A stretch of DNA of 64,000 bases, taken from contig NZ_LUTS01000003.1 of the NCBI RefSeq assembly GCF_001597735.1, positions 248,001-312,000 of the forward strand, read 5' to 3'. This DNA comes from Neptuniibacter pectenicola. Its GTDB lineage: Bacteria > Pseudomonadota > Gammaproteobacteria > Pseudomonadales > Balneatricaceae. The translations under genes and the position numbers were made by a program. This document shows positions 40,809 to 48,819 of this stretch, piece after piece (positions within the stretch are counted from its first letter, which is position 1; every line of letters starts with the position of its first letter). The notes beneath the pieces were generated by a model. That model did no database searches. It saw only the letters and a program-made list of their open reading frames with translations, and had not been told where the DNA came from.

Positions 40809-41167
40809 TGGTGGAGATGGCGGGGGTCGAACCCGCGTCCGTCAATCCTCCGCCTCAAGATCTACATGTTTAGGCTTCTCTATTTAATTAACCCGTCACG
40901 ACCCGAGAGCCAGGGTGTTATGGGCGAGCTTCTTTAGTTTTAACCGTTCGGCTTGAAGCAAAGCGTCCGGGCGATTCTGTCTCGAATGATACCGCAAAAT
41001 CCTTTAGTTACAGACACCTGAAGGAGCGGCACAAGCCGGCTTAAGCGGCTAGAGCGTAGTTATCGTCGTTTGCAACTATAACTGTGTAGTGAGGGATTTA
41101 CGAGAATCACTACATTCTCGACATGCACCTAAGGTTTTGTAATCAGCGTCGAAGCCAAGTCATCCCC
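40809..41167 (-). ncRNA. ssrA: Transfer-messenger RNA (tmRNA)
   Basis: About 359 nt with a one-piece tmRNA layout. The 5' end GGGGATGACTTGGC pairs with 3' CCATCTCC-ACCA to give the alanyl acceptor stem; the T arm reads GCGGGTTCGACCCCCGC. The resume codon GCA starts a tag reading frame ANDDNYALAA followed by TAA, so the full tag is AANDDNYALAA, one residue from E. coli. A TATAAT box is present ten bases upstream of the 5' end. The 3' end has been rebuilt by an integrated element, which separates the gene from its likely original terminator 4.1 kb away. Confidence 0.97.
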
Positions 41168-41177
41168 AGATGTGCGT

Positions 41178-41183
41178 ATTATA
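41178..41183 (-). promoter_or_regulatory. -10 box of ssrA promoter
   Basis: A perfect TATAAT on the minus strand, ten bases upstream of the mature tmRNA 5' end. The -35 region is weak (TTAGGC at 18 bases). Confidence 0.65.
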
Positions 41184-41232
41184 GCGGTTGTTTCCGTTTG
41201 TGCCTAAGTCTTTCTTTAATAAATTTATTTAT

Positions 41233-42663
41233 CTATTGCTGACGACCTAATTGGTCGCAATAGCTTTCTAGGTCTTTACTCGCTTTTGATGCGGTTTTAT
41301 CCAGTGAGGCTAAGTTATTTTCAACAAAGGCGGCAAGTACCGCAGGTCTGGCGCTTTGTGGAATATTTTTCTGTTCCATAACGGTATCGAAGGCGGTTGA
41401 GAGCTCTTCGCGCTTTTCGGGTGTCATCGAATTAAGCTTTTCCCAAAGGGCAGTGAAGCCTGCGCTTTCGCGGCTTGAGGGGGCCAAAGCGCCGACCGCT
41501 TCTAGAATAGTAGATAAGGTCGCGCCGGCAATCTGGCCTCCTACATTTGATGTTTGGCCAATGAAGCTTCCCACACCGTTAGGAATTAATATGCCGGCTA
41601 TGTAAGTACCGGTAGACCAGTTTTGAGACGAGGTTGCGCGCTCTATGGCTTGGTCGTCCATGATACCAGAGGCTTCGCCAATGCGGGCTTCATCGACTGC
41701 GCGGATAGATTGCAGTAAACCGGGGAGACCCATGACAGCACTGGTGCTAGCCCCTGCGAGTAGGCCTAGTACTAAAGGCGTGCTTGCCCCTCCTGTAATG
41801 ATACCTACCGCTATGCCGGCCGTGATACCAGAAATTGACCGTACCCAACTTTCGGTACTGAGTTGTGATTCACCTCGGCTGACGGCTTGATTGATACAGA
41901 GAACAATAAAGCTGCTTTGGCTCGCGCCGAGTGAGCGGATAAGGCTCTCTTTTGCGCCGGGAAGCTGGGAGATAGTTTTAAACAAGTTTTGCGGGGCGAT
42001 AATACGAAAGTTTTCGAGGGTGTCAGTTATAAGGCGGCTGGTGGCGCGAATGCCGCTTGCCATTCTATCGCTGCTGTCGAGGGCGACGACTGATTCTATT
42101 CCTAGCCCATCCATCAGCTGTTGTCCTGCTTGTTGCGTGGTTGGGTTGGATGAGGTGACCATGGCTCTTAGACGGTCTCTCCATGTGCTGAGTTGAGCTT
42201 CATTAGATGCCAGCGCATTGAGTGATCTAACTGCTTGATCCATCATGCTGACCGCTTGGGAGTGGGTTTCCCAGGCGAGTTGACCGCTTAACGAGTCTCT
42301 AACTTTATCGCGTAGGAATACATTAAGGGTGCCCCGATGATCTTGACTCATGTTCGCGTAGCGGCGTCCGATGGCATTCCAGATGTTATTGTTGACTTGG
42401 TCTTGAGTGTGGCTGGCCGCAAAGGTTCTAAATGCTTGGGCGCGAAGGGCTCGGTTAAATGAATCGGTATGGTCGACGTAGTGTTCAAGGCTGTTAACCG
42501 AATCCCAGAAGTAACCCTCATCAATAGGGTGCGCACTAAGCGTGGCGACAATGCGATCAAATGCATTAATCGTGAGTGATTGTTGGGGCGTAATTCGGTT
42601 GTTTAAACCATCGCTACCGGCGCGGGATAGGGCGGCCGAAACGTCGTGTCCTGGATTGCACAT
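41233..42663 (-). CDS. Unknown 476-aa protein with two Gly/Ala-rich hydrophobic segments
   Basis: Last gene of the smpB-ssrA cluster. No signal peptide. Residues 1-270 are polar and helical with several Trp; residues 277-318 (GITAGIAVGIITGG, GLLAGASTSAVMG) and 352-393 (TYIAGILIPNGVG, GGQIAGATLST) are long Gly/Ala-rich hydrophobic stretches that could form helical hairpins inserting in a membrane; a charged helical tail follows. This layout recalls pore-forming or delivered proteins but I recognise no family. A strong AAGGAGG precedes the ATG, suggesting high translation. Confidence 0.75.
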   Translation of the reverse strand: MCNPGHDVSAALSRAGSDGLNNRITPQQSLTINAFDRIVATLSAHPIDEGYFWDSVNSLEHYVDHTDSFNRALRAQAFRTFAASHTQDQVNNNIWNAIGRRYANMSQDHRGTLNVFLRDKVRDSLSGQLAWETHSQAVSMMDQAVRSLNALASNEAQLSTWRDRLRAMVTSSNPTTQQAGQQLMDGLGIESVVALDSSDRMASGIRATSRLITDTLENFRIIAPQNLFKTISQLPGAKESLIRSLGASQSSFIVLCINQAVSRGESQLSTESWVRSISGITAGIAVGIITGGASTPLVLGLLAGASTSAVMGLPGLLQSIRAVDEARIGEASGIMDDQAIERATSSQNWSTGTYIAGILIPNGVGSFIGQTSNVGGQIAGATLSTILEAVGALAPSSRESAGFTALWEKLNSMTPEKREELSTAFDTVMEQKNIPQSARPAVLAAFVENNLASLDKTASKASKDLESYCDQLGRQQ

Positions 42664-42755
42664 GTTGCCTCCTTATGGCGATTTATAGCCAAAATTTTTA
42701 TCGTTTTTTACTGCATTTGATCCATCAATGTTGTGCTGAAAATGTTTCGTTTTAG

Positions 42756-43064
42756 CTAGTCAGTTATCTGTCCATTATTAATGGCGCGCTCTATGCTCGG
42801 TGTTAATTGCTCAGACAGTGAGCTGAGTTGGGACGCGTCTAAATTACTTAAAGCACTTAGTTTATGTAGGGAACCCTGTAAGGCTGAGCTGTCGGCTACG
42901 TCGTTTTGTCTAGGGTCGGAAAATGTAGTGCCAAGTGAACTTAATAGTTGTTCGACATTGGGTGTTGGCGGGCTCGATCCGTTTGGGCTTTGTGCGGGTT
43001 GCTGCGATGGGTTGGCAAGGCGGCGTAGCAGGTTAGCGAGCTGAGGGGCTGAAATATTCATCAT
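42756..43064 (-). CDS. Small unknown protein of the smpB-ssrA cluster
   Basis: About 102 residues, soluble, Ser/Pro/Gln-rich in the middle (ANPSQQPAQSPNGSSPPTP) with a helical start (APQLANLLRRLA) and a helical end (LSSLSEQLTPSIERAI). The start is uncertain: GTG 43070, ATG 43064 and ATG 43061 are all in frame; 43064 is chosen because GCGAG lies upstream. It starts nine bases after the previous stop, so it belongs to the same transcript. Function unknown. Confidence 0.6.
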   Translation of the reverse strand: MMNISAPQLANLLRRLANPSQQPAQSPNGSSPPTPNVEQLLSSLGTTFSDPRQNDVADSSALQGSLHKLSALSNLDASQLSSLSEQLTPSIERAINNGQITD

Positions 43065-43073
43065 ATACACTCG

Positions 43074-43652
43074 CTAAATCTTTAGGGTTAAGACCTGATC
43101 AGCTTCTATCAGTTCACCTGCCTGAGGATCGGTGGTGGTGACGATTTTGCTATCAGATACGTTTTTAGGGCTGAAGTTGTAACTAATACCTAAGCGTTGG
43201 AGTAGCACTTTTGCGGTGGCTAAAGGTTGCCCGATTATATTCGGGACAATGTTAAGATCATCCACCTGTGTGGGGGCGGGCACCGGTAGGAATTTAATGG
43301 TTAGTTTGCTACTGGCCTGTACATTAAAATCATATTGATTCTGGTAGCTTGCATCGACCGTGGTGCCTTGTAGTTCAGTAGTTGTTTTACCATTGCTGTC
43401 TAAGGTTTGTCTAAGTGAGAGCGCCATATTGATCTCAGCGGTGGCCTCTGGAATGACATACCATGTTGGGCGATAGCCGATGTTTCTTAACTCAGTGATG
43501 GTTTCGTCATCACTGCGGTAGATTTCCTTCATGTTCTCAAGTGTTCTAGCATCGATGGCGTACTGAGCATTTGCGATGCCTGTACCAATTTCGGCGACCA
43601 TGTCACCAAGGGGTGCTGCTAACACATCCTGAAAGATATTCTTTTGTGACAT
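43074..43652 (-). CDS. Paralogous module protein with C-terminal PASTA-like domain
   Basis: 192 residues. Residues 1-130 match the module shared by four other genes in the cluster: PLGDMVAEIGTGIANAQYAID, then NIGYRPTWYVIPEATAEINM, then YQNQYDFNVQASSKLTIKFLPVPAP. Residues 135-192 (VPNIIGQPLATAKVLLQRLG ... DPQAGELIEADQVLTLKI) have the PASTA pattern. PASTA domains usually lie outside the cell on penicillin-binding proteins and kinases; here there is no signal or membrane segment. ATG follows CAGGAG and lies two bases from the upstream stop. Confidence 0.75.
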   Translation of the reverse strand: MSQKNIFQDVLAAPLGDMVAEIGTGIANAQYAIDARTLENMKEIYRSDDETITELRNIGYRPTWYVIPEATAEINMALSLRQTLDSNGKTTTELQGTTVDASYQNQYDFNVQASSKLTIKFLPVPAPTQVDDLNIVPNIIGQPLATAKVLLQRLGISYNFSPKNVSDSKIVTTTDPQAGELIEADQVLTLKI

Positions 43653-43654
43653 GT

Positions 43655-44767
43655 TTAAGCTCCTGTACTGGGGGAAACCCCGATAATTAACATGATTTCA
43701 GTGTCGGGATCGATTGCAGCGCCTGCTTTTGGCGCTTGGCTAATAATTTTTCCGGTTTCACTTTGTTGCTCTTTTGTCAGTTGCTGGTTGTACCACTGGG
43801 CATCGAGCTGCATCTCTTCGAGTCTTCGGTTTGCCAAGCTGCGGGTGTAGCCTGTTAAATCCGGCATTTTGGTTTTGTGTGGCGTAACCGTTTCTTGATG
43901 GCCTGGCACGTCTAAGTCGAGTATCAGTGTTGAGAGCATGGCGGGGTCAATTAGGGTCAGGCTGTTCGAGTCTTTAACCAGTCGTATTTTGTCTTTGCTG
44001 CTGCCGGGCAGTACTTTTAGATCCATGCGTGCACTTTTTAACTGGAAACGCCCGTTATTGTCATGGTCCGCTTTGTTCAGGGCGGCCATGGCGGATGAGA
44101 TCATTTCGTCTTTACTGAGCTCTTCTGTTTTTAAGGTTGCTTTGGCATTGGGGTCGATTCGTTCGAGCTCTTTAATACGGTTCTCTTTGCCTTTGAGCTG
44201 TTCGGTTAGGTTTTTGTTGTGTAGCTGAAGCGTCGACAGTTGCTTTGTTAGGGCAGGGTCTATTTTTGGGTTTTGAGTGACCTTTCGTAACTGGTCAATT
44301 TCAAGTTTTAGCGTAGATTCCGCTTTTTTACTGGCTTGTAGCTGTTTTTCGAGTGTTTGATTAGAGACTTTAAGCGTGTTTAGTTGTTTTAGGCTTTCGG
44401 GGTTAGCTTTAGTTGTGACGCCAGTTATTGATGATGGAATCGTATGAAAGATGGTGTTGGCAACGGTTAGAACGGGGGTGAAGCTGACTTTTACGTTTCC
44501 AAAATCCAGTTTGCTGCTGCTGTAGCTTTTAGGTGTGTTGGTGAGATTTAACCAGTTGTTCTTATGCAAGGTACGAAGAAGTACACGTGGTAAGTAATCA
44601 CTTACTTTCGTGCTGCTTTGGGCTTTAAATTGACCATTTGCTAGGGTTTTTCCTGAGGCTATACTTTTTATACGGCCGTTTGCCGCGTAGAAACAGACAT
44701 CTACTGTGGCATTGTTTAAGGCTTTGCCGTTACTATCAAGAAGTTTGGCTGTAATTGTCAGTGCCAT
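43655..44767 (-). CDS. Multidomain protein: Ig-like, coiled coil, PASTA-like
   Basis: 370 residues without signal or membrane segment. Residues 1-100 look like a beta-sandwich of Ig/transthyretin type (LTITAKLLDSNGKALNNATV); residues 125-205 are a coiled coil (LKLEIDQLRKV, LQLHNKNLTEQLKGKE); residues 215-290 include DEMISSAMAALNKAD and FQLKSARMDLKV, echoing the helix-then-strand order of the paralogous module; residues 301-364 are PASTA-like (MPDLTGYTRSLANRRLEEM ... QAPKAGAAIDPDTEIMLII). It may be an elongated connector; this is inference from shape only. AGGAG precedes the ATG. Confidence 0.75.
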   Translation of the reverse strand: MALTITAKLLDSNGKALNNATVDVCFYAANGRIKSIASGKTLANGQFKAQSSTKVSDYLPRVLLRTLHKNNWLNLTNTPKSYSSSKLDFGNVKVSFTPVLTVANTIFHTIPSSITGVTTKANPESLKQLNTLKVSNQTLEKQLQASKKAESTLKLEIDQLRKVTQNPKIDPALTKQLSTLQLHNKNLTEQLKGKENRIKELERIDPNAKATLKTEELSKDEMISSAMAALNKADHDNNGRFQLKSARMDLKVLPGSSKDKIRLVKDSNSLTLIDPAMLSTLILDLDVPGHQETVTPHKTKMPDLTGYTRSLANRRLEEMQLDAQWYNQQLTKEQQSETGKIISQAPKAGAAIDPDTEIMLIIGVSPSTGA

Positions 44768-44777
44768 TATTTATCTC

Positions 44778-45425
44778 CTATTGATGTCTGTATAGCAGTG
44801 TTTCGGTTTGCGAAAACAGGTCGGCGCTGATGGCGATAATCTGGTTTTTGGGTTCGGTCTTGGCTATGTTGAGTTGGCATGAGGCGTAGCCTTGGGCGTC
44901 CAGTGTTAATGTGGCCAAACTGAGCTGAGTCCCTCTATTTAGCCCGCCTCGCTGCTCCTGTTTGTTGAGCTTTGCGGAGAGTTCGCGGTCGATATTTATT
45001 TCGACCACACTGTTACTTAACGGCTCTCCTAAACTGTTGCGGCCACGTACTTCTAATTTGACGCGGGAGGTGGATGATTTTTCCGCTGATAATATGATGA
45101 CCGGGGTTGGGCGACCTGAGTCTATAGGGGTGGCGACCATGACGCCGCGAATGACACTGCTGGCGCTTTGGGTCTGGTTTGTGGGTGATGATGGCCTAAA
45201 CGCCAGTTTTGTTTTACTGCTTTGTTTTGCGCTCGATGATGAGGTTGAGGTCATATCTAGCTTTAGCTCAAATTCCATTTTGGGAATATGGTAAACCAGT
45301 GCCTCTTGACCGTATGCATTGAGTACAGGTGCGCGATTAAGCCGACTTTGCGCTTGGGTTAGGCCGTCAGCCAAGTTGATCAGGAAATCATCTAAATTTT
45401 GCCCTTGGGCAACCTGATTTGACAT
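44778..45425 (-). CDS. Paralogous-module-like protein with Ig-like C-terminal domain
   Basis: 215 residues. The N terminus LDDFLINLADGLTQAQSRLN and then YHIPKMEFELKLDM repeat, in degenerate form, the helix/AQ/strand order of the cluster module. Residues 65-105 are a Ser/Thr/Gln-rich linker. Residues about 110-213 look like a bacterial Ig-like domain (VKLEVRGRNSLGEPLSNSVV, ATLTLDAQGYASCQL). GGAG precedes the ATG. Ten bases upstream of the next gene, so co-transcribed. Confidence 0.72.
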   Translation of the reverse strand: MSNQVAQGQNLDDFLINLADGLTQAQSRLNRAPVLNAYGQEALVYHIPKMEFELKLDMTSTSSSSAKQSSKTKLAFRPSSPTNQTQSASSVIRGVMVATPIDSGRPTPVIILSAEKSSTSRVKLEVRGRNSLGEPLSNSVVEINIDRELSAKLNKQEQRGGLNRGTQLSLATLTLDAQGYASCQLNIAKTEPKNQIIAISADLFSQTETLLYRHQ

Positions 45426-45452
45426 GTTATCTACTCCACCAATTCATTGGAT

Positions 45453-46343
45453 CTAAAATCCCCAGCGGGCACTTTCAGCTCGCTTGTCCATGTGTTTTTG
45501 CAGTGCGCGTTGTCGCCGTTTCTCATCGTTTAGCTGCTGTTGGCGCTCTTCTTCTTTTCTGCGAGCTACGCGTTCTTGATGTCTGTTTTGCCGTTGTTCG
45601 AGTTCTTTATCCGCCGTCATTTTTTTAGTGTCGAGTGCAGAATCGATCGGTTTTTGTTTGAGCCTTTCTTCCCGTAGTAGGTAGTCGGCTAAACGTTGTT
45701 TGTTTTCTAATGCCACTTTTTGCGCTTGCTGTTTTTGCATCTCTATACGTTGTTGCTCAGCGGCAATACGTTTTAATGCGTCCTGTCTTTGTTGCGCGAG
45801 GCGTTGCTGCCGTTCTCGCTGTAATGCTTCGTTGCGTTGTCGTTGCAACTGTTGTTGACTTAGGGCCTCACGTTTTAGCTGATCCAGTTTTTGCTGGCGC
45901 TGTTGTTTGTTTTTATGCTCAATTTTTTTGCGAATGAGCTGGTCCATCTTTAGGGCTTTCGCTTGGTTCTCTTTTTTCTCTTCTTGCTTACGTTTTAGCT
46001 TTAATTGTTCCAGCCACCTTTTTTTCTGCTCGGCTTGTAGTAGTTCTATTTTTACCGCTTGCTTGTCTTTTAGGCGTGATTTAGCTGTGTGAACGGGCAT
46101 GGGGAAACGTAAGCTGTCCCAGCTGTTCTCCTCTGCTTTTGATCGGCCTAATAACTGACCCATCTCCTGCTCAAGGGTTTGGTGGTGAGCGATGAGTTGT
46201 TTTAGCTCATCTGAAACCTGATCCAGTTGAAGTAGGTCTGAGAGTGACTTTTTATCGCTGTCGCCAGGTAGTGCAGGCGAAGAGAGAGGGGAGGGGGTAC
46301 CCTCCTCTTCCAGCAGGTCGTTCCAGTCTAGATAATCACTCAT
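45453..46343 (-). CDS. Highly charged coiled-coil protein
   Basis: 296 residues. After an acidic N terminus (DYLDWNDLLEEEG) and a segment with helical heptads (SDELKQLIAHHQTLEQEMG), residues about 90-290 form one long Gln/Arg/Lys/Glu-rich helix (KKRWLEQLKLKRKQEEKKEN and many similar stretches), probably a single-alpha-helix or coiled-coil rod. It could scaffold or measure length, but composition alone does not show a function. No membrane segment. It lies in the middle of the cluster transcript, 12 bases after the preceding stop. Confidence 0.75.
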   Translation of the reverse strand: MSDYLDWNDLLEEEGTPSPLSSPALPGDSDKKSLSDLLQLDQVSDELKQLIAHHQTLEQEMGQLLGRSKAEENSWDSLRFPMPVHTAKSRLKDKQAVKIELLQAEQKKRWLEQLKLKRKQEEKKENQAKALKMDQLIRKKIEHKNKQQRQQKLDQLKREALSQQQLQRQRNEALQRERQQRLAQQRQDALKRIAAEQQRIEMQKQQAQKVALENKQRLADYLLREERLKQKPIDSALDTKKMTADKELEQRQNRHQERVARRKEEERQQQLNDEKRRQRALQKHMDKRAESARWGF

Positions 46344-46355
46344 CGTTTCGACTTC

Positions 46356-46913
46356 TTACTCTGCGTCAGGTTTGTTACGTTCAACAATCGCCCTAATGCG
46401 TTCTTCTAAAACGGCAGGGGGCGGTGTCGGCATAATGCGGCTTCGCATTAAGCTAGAGCCTTCTGCCGAGTAGTTGTATTTGTTGGCATAGCGAGCACTG
46501 ACGGAGGTGGTTCTCACTTTGGCATGTGCGCCTATGATAAAACCGGTCGCTGTCGCGCTTACCGATTTGCTCGAACTCTTACGTTCGAACTCGGACTGTT
46601 CGGTAAAACTGATCGAGATTTTTATCTCTATGGTGGTGTCGGTAAATTGATAAAATGTTGGGGTGAAACCAAGTTCAATTAAGGACATTTTCTGGCCATC
46701 AAAATGAACAAGGGATTCCTTTTTGGTGACGGATGTGGTGCCTGTAATGGGATCTATTTCGGTGACTTCATATTCACCGCTCATCATCTGGGCAAGGCGT
46801 AGACCGCTTTCATCCATGGCATATTGTGCTTCTGCGATCGCCATTCCCATACCGGTGATCATTTCACCAAAAGGGACATCACTCAATTCACGTCCAATGC
46901 TTCTGCGAGGCAT
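46356..46913 (-). CDS. Paralogous module protein (copy D)
   Basis: 185 residues built entirely of the shared module: IGRELSDVPFGEMITGMGMA with IAEAQYAMDESG, then ELGFTPTFYQFTDTTIEIKI, then YANKYNYSAEGSSLMRSRI and PTPPPAVLEERIRAIVE. It is closest to the next gene upstream (46942-47514), sharing IGR-L--VP-GEMI, LGF-PTFYQFT and KYNYSAEG-SL. The middle (about 115-145) is a variable loop. No signal peptide or known domain. AGGAG lies upstream of the ATG. Confidence 0.75.
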   Translation of the reverse strand: MPRRSIGRELSDVPFGEMITGMGMAIAEAQYAMDESGLRLAQMMSGEYEVTEIDPITGTTSVTKKESLVHFDGQKMSLIELGFTPTFYQFTDTTIEIKISISFTEQSEFERKSSSKSVSATATGFIIGAHAKVRTTSVSARYANKYNYSAEGSSLMRSRIMPTPPPAVLEERIRAIVERNKPDAE

Positions 46914-46941
46914 AATCTATTGCTCCTATATTAGTTTGACA

Positions 46942-47514
46942 TTAGGTCTCATCGGATAGGTTGTCATTATCGAGTAGCGCACGAACACGCTCTTCAAACA
47001 TAGCCGGTGCAGGAATTGGGACTAAGTTACAGCGCAGTAAACTGGCCCCTTCAGCGCTGTAGTTGTATTTGCTTGAGTAGGTGGCATCGACGGTGGTTGT
47101 CCCCACTTTTGTTTTACTGCCAAATAAGCGACCAAAGAAACTTGAGCTTTTTTTGTAGTTGTCTCGGCTGCTATTGGTTGTGGTTGTACGTTCAATTTCA
47201 CGGGACATTTTGATCGCAATTTTTACTTCAATAATATTGTTGGTGAACTGGTAAAAGGTCGGCGAGAAACCGAGCTCCATCATGCTGAGTTTTTGTGATT
47301 TACCCTCTTCATCTTTACCAAAATAAACCCGCGTATCTTCTGTGCCGGTGATGTTGCCGTTGTCATCGAGTATAGGTAATCGTCCGCCCATCATTTGGGC
47401 TACATGTACACTGGCTTGGTCGAGTTCATATTGTGCATCGGCAATGGCGAAAGCCATCTCTCGGATCATCTCCCCCATGGGGACATTTAGTAGATCTCTT
47501 CCTATGTTTGACAT
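46942..47514 (-). CDS. Paralogous module protein (copy C)
   Basis: 190 residues of the same module: NIGRDLLNVPMGEMIREMAF, IADAQYELDQASVHVAQMMG, MELGFSPTFYQFTNNIIEVK, a Ser/Lys-rich variable loop (RDNYKKSSSFFGRLFGSKTK), and KYNYSAEGASLLRCNLVPIP followed by an acidic helical tail. The overall order (N-terminal helix with AQ, LGF..FY strand, variable loop, strand plus PxPxP) is vaguely like DUF2589 proteins, but that is an impression only. CAGGAG precedes the ATG. Confidence 0.75.
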   Translation of the reverse strand: MSNIGRDLLNVPMGEMIREMAFAIADAQYELDQASVHVAQMMGGRLPILDDNGNITGTEDTRVYFGKDEEGKSQKLSMMELGFSPTFYQFTNNIIEVKIAIKMSREIERTTTTNSSRDNYKKSSSFFGRLFGSKTKVGTTTVDATYSSKYNYSAEGASLLRCNLVPIPAPAMFEERVRALLDNDNLSDET

Positions 47515-47542
47515 GATTTAACTCCTGTAAATATGCGCTAAT

Positions 47543-48034
47543 TTATTCGTTAGTATCATTATTGGTTGAGGTTGATTGCCGACTGGCAAGCCAGTTTTGA
47601 AAAGCGTTTGGCGGTGGAATGGATGAAATACGTGCTGTAATTGAGCTGCTTGCTTCAGAAGAAAAGCTGTACTTGCTACTGAAGGATGCGCTCACGGTTG
47701 CAGCAAACATGACGAAATAGGCGGTTCCTCCGGCCATAACAGAGGTGCCAAAACTGGCTTCTGTGGTGGTTGAAGAGGAGAGGGATACTTTTAGATCGAT
47801 GGTGGCTTCGGTGAAGTGATAAAACACGGGGGCAAAGCCAAGGCTAATCAGCGATTGTTTTTCGCCATTACCGACATCGACACCGTGACCTTCAGCATCG
47901 CCGAGTTGCATCGCCATATTAATGGAGTTGAGATCAAGCTCACGCTGCGCTGATGCGATAGCCGTACCTAATTGGTTAAGGAGACCGGGCAGTGGAGATT
48001 GTTCTAAACTTGCCATCACTTTGTTATGTGACAT
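47543..48034 (-). CDS. Paralogous module protein (copy B, shortest)
   Basis: 163 residues. Module motifs: LLNQLGTAIASAQRELDLNS, SLGFAPVFYHFTEATIDLKV, FSSKYSFSSEASSSITARIS and SIPPPNAFQNWL. The variable loop here is hydrophobic (MAGGTAYFVMFAATVSASF), unlike the charged loop of copy C, which suggests different partners or positions. TGGAG lies upstream of the ATG. It is 14 bases downstream of copy A. Confidence 0.74.
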   Translation of the reverse strand: MSHNKVMASLEQSPLPGLLNQLGTAIASAQRELDLNSINMAMQLGDAEGHGVDVGNGEKQSLISLGFAPVFYHFTEATIDLKVSLSSSTTTEASFGTSVMAGGTAYFVMFAATVSASFSSKYSFSSEASSSITARISSIPPPNAFQNWLASRQSTSTNNDTNE

Positions 48035-48048
48035 TTTAGTGCTCCAGG

Positions 48049-48681
48049 TTAGCCGTCGGTATCCGTGTCGCCATTGTCGGTCGGTGTGTCGTTATCTGCA
48101 GGTGTATCACTATCAGCTGGGTTAACCGGAATAGGGTCAACTAATGGCGCAGGGTTTGGCTCGGCTGAAATACGGCCACCGCCGTTGGCTGCGTGTGTTT
48201 TTATCGCATCCAAAAATGCTTGTGGAGGTGGTACTGAGCGCATGGTGGTTTTAATACGGGAGACGGCTTCCATATCAAACTCATATTTGTGGTGTAGGTC
48301 GAAAGAGATGCTGCCTGCAAATGCGACAGGGAAGCTTGAGTTTTCTTGTGTACCTGCTTCGAGCTCACCACCAATATCTATCCCAGATTCAACGCGTACT
48401 GAAATGGTAACTTTGAACTCCATCTCTGTTTCAGTGAAGTGATAGAACTGTGGGATAAAACCGAGCTCAAGTAAGCTCCTGTCGCGAGGTACGCCTTGGG
48501 CATCGTTAAAGGTGACTTGTGTTTCACTAAGGAGCGTGGCGGCGCGTACTGAGGTTGCGTCAAGCTCATATTGTGCGGAGGCAATTGCTTTGGCTGTGTT
48601 CTCTATCAGTTTAGGGATAGGCACGTCCATGAGGGCCTGCCCCGGTGTCATGCCGGCGACTTCATTATCAAAATTCATCAT
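48049..48681 (-). CDS. Paralogous module protein (copy A, first of the array)
   Basis: 210 residues. Module motifs: MDVPIPKLIENTAKAIASAQ, YELDATSVRAATLL, LLELGFIPQFYHFTETEMEF, LHHKYEFDMEAVSRIKTTM and SVPPPQAFLDAI. It ends with a Pro/Asp/Thr-rich tail of PADSDTPADNDTPTDNGDTD type that is likely disordered. Two adjacent ATG codons follow GGGAG; the first is taken. A 138-base gap upstream, with a palindrome, suggests this gene may begin a second transcript. Confidence 0.75.
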   Translation of the reverse strand: MMNFDNEVAGMTPGQALMDVPIPKLIENTAKAIASAQYELDATSVRAATLLSETQVTFNDAQGVPRDRSLLELGFIPQFYHFTETEMEFKVTISVRVESGIDIGGELEAGTQENSSFPVAFAGSISFDLHHKYEFDMEAVSRIKTTMRSVPPPQAFLDAIKTHAANGGGRISAEPNPAPLVDPIPVNPADSDTPADNDTPTDNGDTDTDG

Positions 48682-48716
48682 ACTCTCCCTTTCTTGATCA
48701 GCGCGGAGCTAATCGC

Positions 48717-48734
48717 TTGATCTATACAGATCAA
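48717..48734. promoter_or_regulatory. Palindrome upstream of the paralog array
   Basis: TTGATC-TATACA-GATCAA, six-base arms about 36 bases before the ATG of the first paralog. It could be an operator. No clear -35/-10 pair was found next to it. Confidence 0.3.
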
Positions 48735-48819
48735 TTGCGTTTGTTACTGCGGGTATGCAGTAAGAGAAATCCTTTCTACAGCAATGTATACATTCGTTTC
48801 AGCGCAAAAGCTGATAGGG

